From Rickettsia sp. (GTDB lineage Bacteria; Pseudomonadota; Alphaproteobacteria; Rickettsiales; Rickettsiaceae): a stretch of DNA of 34,493 bases. Below, one piece after another: positions 24,632 through 34,274 of the stretch (positions are counted from its first letter, which is position 1; each line of letters starts with the position of its first letter). The translations under genes and the position numbers were made by a program. The DNA is taken from the NCBI GenBank assembly GCA_023269695.1, contig JAHFPS010000014.1, positions 1 through 34,493 of the forward strand, in the 5' to 3' direction. A model generated the notes under the pieces. That model searched no databases. It worked only from the letters and a program-made list of their open reading frames with translations, and had not been told where the DNA came from.

Positions 24632-24817
24632 TATATTTAGCCATAATAAATTGGTGTCATTGCGAGGAGCCGAAGGCGACGAAGCAATTCTGTTTTATGT
24701 CACCCCTGCGAAAGCAGGGGTCTAGATTCCCGCCTACGCGGGAATGACAACTTACAATTGCTTCGTTGGCTTACGCCTCCTCGCAATGATGGAGTAATGC
24801 TAGTCAGGTTAGCTATA
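24632..24817. mobile_element. Family 1 element (copy K) with a 52-bp family 2 element at its centre
   Basis: A left arm (TTTAGCCATAATAAATTGG) leads to TGTCATTGCGAGGAGCCG. The right half GGCTTACGCCTCCTCGCAATGA ends in GTTAGCTATA (24808-24817). A single clean family 2 unit, TGTCACCCCTGCG...GGGAATGACA (24698-24749), sits in the spacer. It is the clearest nested insertion in the window and ends 3 bp before a TATAAT ahead of sucB. Bases 24533-24631 between J and K show nothing recognisable. Confidence 0.85.
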
Positions 24818-24843
24818 GAATATAATTGGAGAATAAAAATAAT

Positions 24844-26031
24844 ATGAGTATTGAAATTATAGTTCCATCCCTTGGAGAGTCAGTATCAGAGGCTACTATT
24901 GCCAAGTGGCATAAAAAGCAAGGAGATGTGGTTAAAGTGGATGAGCTACTGTTAGAACTTGAAACAGAGAAAGTTACGTTGGAAGTAAATGCAGTTTCAT
25001 CTGGGGTAATAAGTGGAATATTTAAGAATCAGGGGGATACGGTATCTGTCGGTGAGAGCGTCGGACAAATTACCGAAGGAGCAGTTTCTGCTGTAGCTTT
25101 ACCTAGTACGTCAGACAAAGAGGTGCAACAACAATCTGTAAATATAAACAACATTGCTCCCCCACCTTCTGTGCGAAGATTAGTAAGTGAAAATAAACTG
25201 CCATTAGATGACATAAAAGGTACTGGTAGAGAGGGTAGGGTGACTAAGGGAGATGTATTAGAGTTTATAAATAGTTCATCGATAAATGAGATAAAACCAC
25301 CTGTTGTGACCAATATTGCGTTGGCAAATGAAGGAGCAGTAGAACGCGTTAGAATGTCTCGTCTTCGTAAAACTATCGCAGATCGTTTGAAGCAATCGCA
25401 AAATACCGCAGCTATTCTAACTACTTTTAATGAAATTGATATGTTGAAAGTTATTAATTTGCGTATGCAGTATCGTGAAGCGTTTGAGAAGAAACATGGC
25501 GTCAAGTTGGGATTCATGTCATTTTTTGTGAAAGCTACTATTGAAGCTCTGAAAGTAGTAGCTTCGGTAAATGCCGAGATGGAAGGGGATGAGATTCTGT
25601 ATAAGAATTATTATGATATTGGTGTGGCAGTAGGGACAGAGCAGGGGCTAGTAGTACCAATAGTTAGGCAGGCTGATAAATTGAGCTTCGCTGGTATTGA
25701 GAAAGAAATTGCTGGTTTGGGTAAAAAGGCTAGAGAAGGAAAGTTGTCGATGTCTGATTTATCAGGTGGAACATTTACTATTTCCAATGGTGGTGTTTAT
25801 GGATCACTATTATCAACCCCTATTATTAACCCCCCTCAGTCAGGTATTCTAGGTCTTCATAAGACCGAAGAAAGACCAGTAGTGGTTAATGGCAAGATAG
25901 AAATACGTCCCATGATGTATGTAGCTTTATCTTATGATCATCGTATTATTGATGGTAAGGAAGCAGTTACTTTTCTTGTAAAAATCAAGGAATTGATTGA
26001 AAATCCAGAGCGTTTGTTATTAAATCTCTAA
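24844..26031 (+). CDS. sucB: Dihydrolipoamide succinyltransferase, E2 of 2-oxoglutarate dehydrogenase
   Basis: SucB transfers the succinyl group from lipoamide to CoA in the TCA cycle. From ATG 24844 the protein is 395 aa. The lipoyl domain is residues 2-77 with the modified Lys43 in ETEKVTLEV, followed by a short linker. The E1/E3-binding domain is at about 113-150 ([20 protein letters not shown]), and the CoA-transferase catalytic domain from about 175, with [12 protein letters not shown] giving His366 and Asp370. An upstream TTG at 24826 would add six residues, but it overlaps the GGAG ribosome site (24828-24831), so ATG 24844 is preferred. sucA, often adjacent, is not in this window. The pentapeptide-repeat gene begins 38 nt downstream and may share its transcript. 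Confidence 0.95.
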   Translation: MSIEIIVPSLGESVSEATIAKWHKKQGDVVKVDELLLELETEKVTLEVNAVSSGVISGIFKNQGDTVSVGESVGQITEGAVSAVALPSTSDKEVQQQSVNINNIAPPPSVRRLVSENKLPLDDIKGTGREGRVTKGDVLEFINSSSINEIKPPVVTNIALANEGAVERVRMSRLRKTIADRLKQSQNTAAILTTFNEIDMLKVINLRMQYREAFEKKHGVKLGFMSFFVKATIEALKVVASVNAEMEGDEILYKNYYDIGVAVGTEQGLVVPIVRQADKLSFAGIEKEIAGLGKKAREGKLSMSDLSGGTFTISNGGVYGSLLSTPIINPPQSGILGLHKTEERPVVVNGKIEIRPMMYVALSYDHRIIDGKEAVTFLVKIKELIENPERLLLNL

Positions 26032-26069
26032 GTGTGGGGTAAGCACAAAAGTAATTAGGAGTAGAAGTT

Positions 26070-29000
26070 ATGGCAAAGGAAAAACCTGTTTTCGATGATC
26101 TCATTGTTAAAATTGAAAGGTTTCGTCCTACTAATGAGGATATAAAGGATTATATTACAGCTCAGCATGTAGTTTTGGCAGATGACCCCAAGGGAAGTTT
26201 AAGCCTTAACCAATATTTAAAGGACAAATATTTTGCTGATAGTAAGGTAGTAGTAGCAGCGGATTTATCTGATATGACTTTTAGTAAATCTGATGACATA
26301 ACAGATTTAAGTAAGGGGGATTTTACTGGTTGTATATTTAAAAATACTGCTTTTAAAGGATGTAATTTAGCTGATGCGGTATTTTGTGATGTTGATTTTG
26401 ACAAGGCTTATTTCGAAGATACTATTCTAAGAAATATAGATTTTAGAGGAGCTGACCTTGCTAATTGTAGATTTTCTGGTGATTATAAAGGATATTCTCA
26501 AATAGGTAAGGAGAGTGATATTGAGGGGATAAAATTCAGTACTACTTCTTCTTTAGGTAGAAAATACGCTGATATAAAAAGTGATTTAGTTCGCAAAAAA
26601 GAGCAGAAGGATATTGTAAAGAGTAAAACAAAAGAGTTAAGTGATGCATATGAAAAATTGAGCTTGAGAGAAAAATCATGGCAAGCTATTGGTTATAAAA
26701 CTAATAATTCAGAATATGATAGGTTGGCAGAAGAGCTGAAGTTAATGGTTGAGCAAAAAATATTTCCTAGAAAAGATAATGCAATGCATGAAACTTTTCA
26801 AAATATTTTTGGCAGTGAGAGCTGTACTTTTGATCCAGCCTATGTACGAGGATCAACTAAAGAACAGCGGGATCAAGAAACTCAATATGTACCTCTAGCT
26901 CGAAAGGATATAGAAAAATATTTAGAGGAGAGAAAGGACAATAAAGAATTGAGTTTAAATGATTTTGCTAAAAGCAAATTAGATCAATCGCAGATGAAAG
27001 CAGGAGCAAGAATTATTGCCGATTGTTCGAGTAGAGTTGATGTTTCTACTAATAATGAATGGCATGATAGAGTTGATTTATCTGGTTTAGATTTCTCAGG
27101 AGCAGATTTGCGAGGGGCTGTTTTTTCTGGATCCGTTTTATCCGGATGTAAGTTTAATGGCACTAATATTAGTGAAGCAAGTTTTGAAAGTGCAGAGCTT
27201 GTAGCAGCTAATTTTGTAGGAGTTAAAGCAGATAACGCAAATTTTTTTAATAGTAATCTAAGTAAATCAACTATCACTGATAATAGTAAGTTTACCCATG
27301 CTTTTATGCCTCGTTCTAACGGTGAACAGGCTTCAATAAGTGATTGCAATTTTAATTATGCGAATATAAAAAATGGCAAGTGGGACTATGCGAAATTTAC
27401 TGATTCAACATTTAATCAGGCAAATTTAGAAGGTATTTCTTTAATCTCAGCAGATTTACGAAGAGTACAAATGCAGCATGCAATATTAGATAAAGCTATT
27501 CTAACGGAGTATAAAGTTATAGATAGTGATTTATCGAATGCTTTGATGCAAGGAGCTAAAGCACATAAAGCTCAATTTAAAAATACTATGCTAGCAGCTA
27601 TAGAAGCAAAAGGCTTGGATTTGTCAGATGCTGAGTTAGATAGCTTGACTAAGCTAGACGGGGCAAATTTAGAAGCAGCTATTTTAACAAGGATTAATGC
27701 TGAAGGGGTAAGTTTTGTTCACGCCAATTTGGATATGGTGGAAGCCTCAAGAGCAAATTTCAAAAATGCAATTTTAGAAAATGTCAATATAAAAGCTGCC
27801 AATTTAACCGAAGCTGTTTTAGAGGGAGCCAAAGCCCACGGAATTAATGCAAGTTATAGTATACTAAAAAAAGTTCATGCACAAAGGGCTAATTTTTCGG
27901 ATAGTATAATGAGGCGTATTGAAGCTCAGCAAGCTGATTTTACTGAGGTAATTTTCACCAATAGTGATCTTACAAGATCAAAACTACAGCAAGCGATATT
28001 GGAAAAAGTACAAGCAGAAAAGGTTAAGTTAGAAGGGGTTAGTTTACGTGCAGCAAAATTAACTGAGGCTAATATATCTAATGCCACGATCGATGCTGAT
28101 ACTGATATTGTGGGCAGCGATTTGATTAATTTGAAAGGCAAATTCAGTCAGAATGGTCAAGAAATTATTCCGCAGGAGCTGCAAAATAAACAAAAAGCAC
28201 TGGAGAAAGTAGAATTGCAATTGATGATGGATAATTTACCGAGTATGGCGGTAGGCTTCTTAAAAGAGACTGGAGCATTGTTTCTTGATGTTGTTACTGC
28301 ATTACCTTCAACTGCTAGGAGCTTACCCGATATAAAAGATTTATATGCTAATTTCCTTAAATTTCAAGAAGCTGGTTCAAAATTATCAAGTGGTAAGTTA
28401 TTGGTTGAAGAAAAACAAAAATTACTAGCAGAACAAGTAGAGCATGCATCTAATTTGATCAAGGGAGCTGGTGTGGTTCTTGAGAGATATACTCTCGGTC
28501 TGAACGGGACTCAATCTGATTTTTTGCAAGAAATTATAGCCAAGTATTCTGTATTGCCAGTTTTAAGAGCTGTATTAAATCCTGTTCCAGTAATTTCGCC
28601 TACAGAGGTTAGTAGAGTTAATCCTGATATATTTGATGGAGTAGATAAAAATTTTATTAGAGGAATGGTGCCGTTATCACTAAAGTTAGTGAATGGCGTA
28701 TTGGAAGGAGAATCAAACAAAAAAGTACAAGAAATTTATAAAAATCTGGTAATTTCTAACGAGAGCTCAGGGCGTAATATCATAAAAAATGCTTTGGAAA
28801 TATTTGTTAGTCCTAAAGTAGCAGAGGTGGTTCAGAAAGATTTAGTTGAGTTTTTACGAGATTTAGGTAATCAAAAAGAAATTAGCAAAATTGCCGGGAA
28901 TGTCCTAGATGACAGATTTACTAGATTTGTGTCAAAAGAGTTTTTTGAAGATACTATGCAGCTTGCAATTAATGCAACTAGCACAATATTAGATCATACT

Positions 29001-30452
29001 CCTAAAGTGGTTGTAATCTATGAGTCTTATATGAAACATCAAGATCTTGCTTTAGAGTTATTGACTGATGAAAAATTATCTTCGAAAAGAAGAGAAGAAA
29101 TAGTAGAAACGCAAAAAGCTATGGTATCGTCTATTTTAGGTAATATTGATCAGGTTGTTCAAAGTTTATCTCCTGCCTTACAACAGACCCTACCACAATA
29201 TTTTGCTGATAATGAAAGAAATATTCTAGGTTTTTTGGATAACCCAGAAGTTCAAAAGAATATACGAACTCGTGGTATGAATCCTAAATTTGTACGTGAT
29301 GCAACAGCCGCAACTATTCCATTTATTGTTGATGTTTTGCCGATAGTAACCGAACTTACTAAAAATTGTTTAGCAGACAAAGAGGGATTAGGGCAAATCA
29401 TTGAGCAAACTAAAGATATTATGAACGTACCTAAATCTGAACAAGCAGAAAAGGTTAGTAAGCTAGTAGATTCTCTTATTAAGTTTAATAAGGATAATCC
29501 TAAGGTCAAAGAAGTTTTACAGAAAGAAATACCTAATCTTTTAATAAAACATGCTAAAGATCTTGGCCCGGTGGTTGAGAAATTTTTAAATGAAACCGAG
29601 ATGGGTAAAAAACTAAAACTAAAGGGTGAAGTAGTTGTTAAGGTGCTAGGGGATCATACTCAAGAACTAGGGGCAATAACCGCCTCATATAGTAAGGGGG
29701 AATATGGTGCCATGGTTCGTCCATTGATTGCCTTGTTATCTGATAAAAAAGTTCTAACTTTAGCTGTAGGAGCTGTTGCTAATATTTTGAAGCATAATTT
29801 TCAAAAACATTTTGTTTCTAATTCAACACGTGGAAAAATAATTGGTGAAGAAATGAACCAATTTATTGGAGATATTTTGCCTAATCTTAAACCAGATGAA
29901 AAAAGAGATTTGTCTGCCATTTTTCAAGAACGGGCTTATGAGTATAGTAAAGGAAATAATTCGTCTAAATATTCACCGATACTGGATTATTCCTTAAGTA
30001 ATAAAGATTTAAGAGGATTATCTTTTGAGACAGTCGATATGAAATTAGATAATTTTGAAGTTAAAGGATTTAATTTTAATGAGGTGGCATTAGGCAAATG
30101 CTCGATTAAAGATGCGGTATTTAAAGAATGTTCTTTTAAGGGAGCTACTTTTAAAGAGCATATAAACTTTGAAGGGGCTACCATTGATGGTAATACTTTA
30201 ACTACACTTCTGCCAGAAATTCGAAAATATAATAAAAAACATCCAGAAAAAACAATGAATTTAGATAAGATAAAAGTTGTTGGTCATATAAAAGAAGAAG
30301 TTAAAGCAAATCCTTTGTTAAAAAATGCAGATATGACTAAAGCAACTGTAAAAAAAATAGAAGTTATTCCACCAGTATCAGTAGCTAAGCCGGGTCAAAC
30401 AATATTGACCGAGCAAAGTAAAAGAAAACATAGTGGAAGCCTAGCAAAGTAA
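26070..30452 (+). CDS. Giant pentapeptide-repeat protein, 1460 aa
   Basis: No known function is recognised. Three stretches of A(D/N)LxG-type pentapeptide repeats, which form right-handed quadrilateral beta-helices, are visible: about 65-135, about 335-680 (the longest) and about 1305-1375. Each is preceded by a similar cap-like segment: LSLNQYLKDKYF (45-56), LSLNDFAKSKLD (295-306) and DLSAIFQERAYEYSK (1280-1294), then a VAADLS/IIADCS/ILDYSLS strand. This suggests three copies of a cap-plus-helix module. Residues 700-1280 are helix-rich with no obvious catalytic motif. There is no signal peptide or membrane helix, and the C-terminus is basic (SKRKHSGSLAK). AGGAG lies 8 nt before ATG 26070. 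The intact 4.4-kb frame in a decaying genome implies selection. It could be a secreted host-interacting protein or a cytoplasmic scaffold. Confidence 0.9.
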   Translation: MAKEKPVFDDLIVKIERFRPTNEDIKDYITAQHVVLADDPKGSLSLNQYLKDKYFADSKVVVAADLSDMTFSKSDDITDLSKGDFTGCIFKNTAFKGCNLADAVFCDVDFDKAYFEDTILRNIDFRGADLANCRFSGDYKGYSQIGKESDIEGIKFSTTSSLGRKYADIKSDLVRKKEQKDIVKSKTKELSDAYEKLSLREKSWQAIGYKTNNSEYDRLAEELKLMVEQKIFPRKDNAMHETFQNIFGSESCTFDPAYVRGSTKEQRDQETQYVPLARKDIEKYLEERKDNKELSLNDFAKSKLDQSQMKAGARIIADCSSRVDVSTNNEWHDRVDLSGLDFSGADLRGAVFSGSVLSGCKFNGTNISEASFESAELVAANFVGVKADNANFFNSNLSKSTITDNSKFTHAFMPRSNGEQASISDCNFNYANIKNGKWDYAKFTDSTFNQANLEGISLISADLRRVQMQHAILDKAILTEYKVIDSDLSNALMQGAKAHKAQFKNTMLAAIEAKGLDLSDAELDSLTKLDGANLEAAILTRINAEGVSFVHANLDMVEASRANFKNAILENVNIKAANLTEAVLEGAKAHGINASYSILKKVHAQRANFSDSIMRRIEAQQADFTEVIFTNSDLTRSKLQQAILEKVQAEKVKLEGVSLRAAKLTEANISNATIDADTDIVGSDLINLKGKFSQNGQEIIPQELQNKQKALEKVELQLMMDNLPSMAVGFLKETGALFLDVVTALPSTARSLPDIKDLYANFLKFQEAGSKLSSGKLLVEEKQKLLAEQVEHASNLIKGAGVVLERYTLGLNGTQSDFLQEIIAKYSVLPVLRAVLNPVPVISPTEVSRVNPDIFDGVDKNFIRGMVPLSLKLVNGVLEGESNKKVQEIYKNLVISNESSGRNIIKNALEIFVSPKVAEVVQKDLVEFLRDLGNQKEISKIAGNVLDDRFTRFVSKEFFEDTMQLAINATSTILDHTPKVVVIYESYMKHQDLALELLTDEKLSSKRREEIVETQKAMVSSILGNIDQVVQSLSPALQQTLPQYFADNERNILGFLDNPEVQKNIRTRGMNPKFVRDATAATIPFIVDVLPIVTELTKNCLADKEGLGQIIEQTKDIMNVPKSEQAEKVSKLVDSLIKFNKDNPKVKEVLQKEIPNLLIKHAKDLGPVVEKFLNETEMGKKLKLKGEVVVKVLGDHTQELGAITASYSKGEYGAMVRPLIALLSDKKVLTLAVGAVANILKHNFQKHFVSNSTRGKIIGEEMNQFIGDILPNLKPDEKRDLSAIFQERAYEYSKGNNSSKYSPILDYSLSNKDLRGLSFETVDMKLDNFEVKGFNFNEVALGKCSIKDAVFKECSFKGATFKEHINFEGATIDGNTLTTLLPEIRKYNKKHPEKTMNLDKIKVVGHIKEEVKANPLLKNADMTKATVKKIEVIPPVSVAKPGQTILTEQSKRKHSGSLAK

Positions 30453-30489
30453 GGAAAATAGATTTAACGTCATGTATGGATCTATAACT

Positions 30490-30665
30490 CGTCATTGCGA
30501 GGAGCTACTTTAGTAGCGACGCGGCCAATCCATAAAAGTAACCAAAAATGGATTGCTTCTTCGGCTCATGCCTCCTTGCAATGACGCCAGTTATTTTTCT
30601 GCAACTTTTAAACTGCCATGATGACCTCTAAACCCGCTCTACCTTCTAACTTTTGACAGCTATGG
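30490..30665. repeat. Family 1 element (copy L) joined to a family 3 unit
   Basis: CGTCATTGCGAGGAGCTAC (30490) to GCCTCCTTGCAATGACG (30586) is an inner family 1 palindrome with the spacer CATAAAAGTAACCAAAAATG, also found at 9156-9175 and reversed near 10979-10998. It continues through CCAGTTATTTTTCTGCAACT into a family 3 unit ending CTTTTGACAGCTATGGG. The same family 1/family 3 junction occurs reversed at 10868-10945. Confidence 0.8.
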
Positions 30666-30758
30666 GTTGCCGCCGCCAATGCACAGTCTAAATTGCAAGG
30701 ACTTGAATTACAAGTGATGTTTCAAGATGAGTCTCGTTTTGGACAAGTCTATCACTAG
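30666..30758 (+). pseudogene. IS630-family transposase fragment
   Basis: Thirty in-frame codons end at TAG 30756-30758 and include LQVMFQDESRFGQ, which matches the FQDE(A/S)RFG block around the first catalytic Asp of IS630 transposases. Everything upstream is replaced by a family 3 repeat and nothing recognisable follows. It is a dead remnant. The rest of the gap to 30833 shows no gene. Confidence 0.65.
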
Positions 30759-30833
30759 TTGGAATTGGATTATTAATCCTATATTGAAAGATAATTAGTA
30801 TTATACTGCTGATCAAAATAAATTTTATTTCAA

Positions 30834-31829
30834 CTAAGACTTAGGCAAATTAGAAAGATATTTTCCTTTCCAAAGCTCCTGATAAATAATAGGGTCAATG
30901 TTTCCACCTGATATAAGTACTAAAACTCTCTTAGGTTTTGATTGTTTCTTTAACCAGTTGACTACTCCAACCATATTTAAAGCACATGATGGTTCACAGG
31001 CAATTCGTAGCAAATGAATCAACCAGGCGGTCCAATAATATATAGAATGTTCATCAGCAAGAAAGAAATCATCAAGTTTATTTAGATAATTAAATGTACG
31101 TGGAGAGACTGCTAAAGTACGCAAACCATCTGCTACAGTATTTGGTGAGTCAGTAAACCTATATATTGAACCTTGCCTAATCGATAAGAAAGCATCATTG
31201 GCATTAAGCGGCTCTGAACCTATCAGCAAGCTGGATGGAGATAGTAATTCTTTTGCTAAATATGATCCAGAAAGTAACCCCCCACCTCCACAAGAAGCAA
31301 AAATGGCATCTGGACTAAATCCTAGTTGTTGCAATGCTTCATAACACATCGTACCAGCTCCAGCTATACTCGAATCGCTATCGGAAGGATGCAAATAGTA
31401 GAAACCATTTTCTATATCACCTTTTGCTTTATCTTCTGCCATTTGTCTAGTGTCAGTCAATATAACCTCTGCTCCATAATATTTTGCTGTTTGTTGTTTA
31501 ATTGGAGAAGTATTTTCTGGTAAATAAATTCTGGCATTAAGGTTAAGGGTTTTTGCTACCCAAGCAAGACCAATTCCATGATTACCTGTACTATATGCAA
31601 CAATTTTATCTGGTAAACGCTCTTGTTCTTGCAACTCTAATAAATGGTTTAATACCCCTCTAACCTTAAATGCTCCAGTTTTTTGTAATGAGTCTACTTT
31701 AAAAAAAATTTTATGACCAAGCATTTCATTCAAAATTTCAGACTGAACTATTGGAGTCAAACGAAGATATTGTTTTACCCTATTACTTGCTATTGATATT
31801 ATATTTGAAGATTGAGTCGATGAATGCAT
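30834..31829 (-). CDS. PLP-dependent serine/threonine dehydratase-like enzyme
   Basis: This 331-aa fold-type II PLP enzyme has the Schiff-base Lys55 in SLQKTGAFKVRG, the phosphate-binding glycine loop SCGGGGLLSG (about 179-188), STGNHG (about 85-90) for substrate carboxylate binding, and a C-terminal ISGGNID. This is the pattern of threonine/serine dehydratases and serine racemases. There is no C-terminal ACT domain, so it is not the feedback-regulated biosynthetic IlvA. Likely reactions are deamination of threonine to 2-oxobutyrate or of serine to pyruvate, or serine racemisation; the sequence does not decide. It is convergent with the IS630 scrap and divergent from lon across 89 bp. No other amino-acid metabolism gene is nearby, and acquisition by transfer is possible. 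Confidence 0.85.
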   Translation of the reverse strand: MHSSTQSSNIISIASNRVKQYLRLTPIVQSEILNEMLGHKIFFKVDSLQKTGAFKVRGVLNHLLELQEQERLPDKIVAYSTGNHGIGLAWVAKTLNLNARIYLPENTSPIKQQTAKYYGAEVILTDTRQMAEDKAKGDIENGFYYLHPSDSDSSIAGAGTMCYEALQQLGFSPDAIFASCGGGGLLSGSYLAKELLSPSSLLIGSEPLNANDAFLSIRQGSIYRFTDSPNTVADGLRTLAVSPRTFNYLNKLDDFFLADEHSIYYWTAWLIHLLRIACEPSCALNMVGVVNWLKKQSKPKRVLVLISGGNIDPIIYQELWKGKYLSNLPKS

Positions 31830-31918
31830 ATATAAACTAAATGTAGCTTGAAATCATAGTAAGACGATATTATATAGCTACCATCCTCTTTAGTATATAA
31901 ATTTCTCAAGGTTTTAAT

Positions 31919-34267
31919 ATGACAAATAAAGAAAAATTACCCCTACTCGCATTAAAAGACATGGTGATATTTCCCGGTATGGTTGCTCCTATATTTGTCG
32001 GTAGGTCAAAGTCTCTAAAAGCCTTGTTTAATACTAAAATTATAGATAATAATAGATATATATTATTGGTATTACAAAAACAACAAGATCAAGACACTCC
32101 AGATATTCAAGATCTCCATTCTACAGGAGTAATTGCTAAAATTATACAAACAGTAAGATTACAGAATAATGCCAAAATTCTAGTTGAGGCAATCCATAAG
32201 GTTAAGCTGCATAACATCACTAATAAAGAAATATTTGAGGCTGAATACAGCATATTATATGATGAAGAGGTAATTGATGTAGAAGCTTTAAAAGTTTCCA
32301 CATCAAACGTTATTGAGTTATTTACAAAATATACTAAGAATCATAAAAAAATTAATCCAGAAATAATAGAGACAATAGTTGGTGAAATAGCAAAAAATCC
32401 AACAGATTTTAGTTATGTCACTAATGTATTAGCTTCTTATTTGACTGCACCATTACTAATAAAACAAACTTTGTTGGAGGAAACAAAACCTCAATCACGA
32501 ATTAAAACTATAATAGATACATTAACATCTAATATGGCTCAAATTGATGCAGAGCAAGCTTTACAACTACGAGTAAAAAAACAAATTGAAAAAACTCAGC
32601 GTGATTATTACTTGCACGAACAAATGAAAGCCATACAAAAAGAACTCGAATATGATAAATCTGATTTCTCTGATATAGAAAAAAAGATTAAAACTTTAAA
32701 ACTTTCAAAAGAAGCAAAAGAAAAGGCTGAGGCAGAACTGAAAAAGTTAAAGCTTATGAATCAAATGTCAGGTGAATCATCAGTTGTCCGTAATTATCTT
32801 GATACATTATTAGCTATGCCATGGGGGAAATTTGATAATAGTAAAACTGACATAAATAAAACTAGAGAAATTTTGGATCGTGATCACTTTGGTCTTGAGA
32901 AAGTCAAAGAGCGTGTTATTGAATATTTAGCGGTGTTACAACGTTCTAAAAAAATTAAAGGACCTATACTATGTTTAATTGGTCCACCAGGAGTTGGGAA
33001 AACCTCATTGGTCAAGTCAATTGCTGAAGCAATGGATAGGAAATATACTAAATTTGCTCTTGGCGGTATTAGAGATGAATCGGAAATTAGGGGGCATAGG
33101 AAAACATATCTTGGTTCTATGCCAGGAAAAATCATAAACTTAATTAAAAAAGTTAAAACTAATAACCCCGTTATGTTATTAGATGAAATTGATAAAATGG
33201 GTTCTGATTTCCGAGGTGATCCAGCTTCTGCTTTACTTGAAGTCTTAGACCCTGAACAAAACAGTAATTTCGTTGATCATTATTTAGAAGTAGAATATGA
33301 TTTATCAGAGGTAATGTTTATTGCAACAGCTAATTCTTACAATCTGCCCAGGGCTCTACTTGATCGTATGGAGATCATTAATATTTCTGGTTATGTTGAA
33401 GAAGAAAAATTACAAATTGCTAAAAACTATTTAATACCAAAGCAATTGGAAATGCATAAAATAAAGAAAAATGAGCTAACTATTGATGATGAAGCAATTT
33501 TAGAGTTAATCAGATATTATACCAAAGAATCTGGGGTAAGATCGCTTGAGAGAGAAATTGGTTCTGTTACGAGAAAAGTATTGCAAAGAATTTTGAGTAA
33601 CAAAAAAATAAAAAGCATAGCAATATCATCTGCCAATCTTGAAGAATATTTAGGAGTCAGGAAATATAATTTTGGTTTAGCTGAGAAAGAAGACCAAATA
33701 GGCAGTACTACCGGACTTGCTTACACAGAAGTTGGCGGAGAATTATTGACCATTGAAGCCTTGTCATTCCCTGGCAAGGGAGATATTAAAACTACTGGCA
33801 AACTTGGGGATGTAATGAAAGAATCCGCCCAAGCAGCTTATAGTTGTTTTCGTTCTAGAGCTAATAGTTTTGGATTGAAATATGAAGATTATAAAGATCT
33901 TGATATCCATTTACACGTACCAGCTGGAGCAATTCCAAAAGATGGCCCATCTGCTGGATGCGCAATATTTACCACTATTGTTTCACTTATGACCAAAATA
34001 CCGGTAAACAGAACTGTGGCAATGACTGGAGAAATCACCCTAAGGGGTACAGTATTACCAATTGGGGGGCTAAAAGAAAAATTATTAGCTGCTAGCCGAG
34101 GTGGTATACAAACGGTGATAATACCTAAAGATAACGTTAAGGACTTAGAAGATATTCCACCGAATATAAAGAAGAGCTTGGAAATTTTATCGGTATCAAC
34201 TATAGATGAAGTGCTAAAATTAGCTTTAGTTAACAATAATTTTACAGTTACTAAATATCATGTATGA
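31919..34267 (+). CDS. lon: ATP-dependent protease Lon
   Basis: Lon degrades misfolded and selected regulatory proteins in the cytoplasm as a homohexamer. The 782-aa protein has the N-terminal substrate-binding LAN domain (about 8-200), a coiled-coil linker and the AAA+ module. That module shows Walker A GPPGVGKT (355-362), Walker B MLLDEIDKMGSD and a sensor region (FIATANSYNLPRALLDRME). The C-terminal Ser-Lys protease has Ser678 in PKDGPSAG and Lys721 in GGLKEKLLAA. Length and catalytic dyad positions nearly equal those of E. coli Lon (Ser679/Lys722). CAAGG about 8 nt before ATG 31919 is a usable ribosome site. No sigma-32 promoter was recognised upstream. Confidence 0.97.
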   Translation: MTNKEKLPLLALKDMVIFPGMVAPIFVGRSKSLKALFNTKIIDNNRYILLVLQKQQDQDTPDIQDLHSTGVIAKIIQTVRLQNNAKILVEAIHKVKLHNITNKEIFEAEYSILYDEEVIDVEALKVSTSNVIELFTKYTKNHKKINPEIIETIVGEIAKNPTDFSYVTNVLASYLTAPLLIKQTLLEETKPQSRIKTIIDTLTSNMAQIDAEQALQLRVKKQIEKTQRDYYLHEQMKAIQKELEYDKSDFSDIEKKIKTLKLSKEAKEKAEAELKKLKLMNQMSGESSVVRNYLDTLLAMPWGKFDNSKTDINKTREILDRDHFGLEKVKERVIEYLAVLQRSKKIKGPILCLIGPPGVGKTSLVKSIAEAMDRKYTKFALGGIRDESEIRGHRKTYLGSMPGKIINLIKKVKTNNPVMLLDEIDKMGSDFRGDPASALLEVLDPEQNSNFVDHYLEVEYDLSEVMFIATANSYNLPRALLDRMEIINISGYVEEEKLQIAKNYLIPKQLEMHKIKKNELTIDDEAILELIRYYTKESGVRSLEREIGSVTRKVLQRILSNKKIKSIAISSANLEEYLGVRKYNFGLAEKEDQIGSTTGLAYTEVGGELLTIEALSFPGKGDIKTTGKLGDVMKESAQAAYSCFRSRANSFGLKYEDYKDLDIHLHVPAGAIPKDGPSAGCAIFTTIVSLMTKIPVNRTVAMTGEITLRGTVLPIGGLKEKLLAASRGGIQTVIIPKDNVKDLEDIPPNIKKSLEILSVSTIDEVLKLALVNNNFTVTKYHV

Positions 34268-34274
34268 ATCTACC

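Noticed and set aside
24826-24843. TTG start for sucB
   Set aside because: It overlaps the GGAG ribosome site serving ATG 24844, and the lipoyl domain begins normally from that ATG.
25029-25517. 162-codon frame antisense to sucB
   Set aside because: Shadow of sucB, which has complete lipoyl and catalytic motifs in the other strand.
26070-30452. Quinolone-resistance Qnr-type function for the pentapeptide protein
   Set aside because: The fold element is shared, but size, multiple separated blocks and the long helical domain differ from the roughly 200-aa Qnr/MfpA proteins; no specific evidence.
31830-31918. Heat-shock (sigma-32) promoter ahead of lon
   Set aside because: No recognisable CTTGAA...CCCCAT-type pair; only AT-rich sequence with generic -10-like words.
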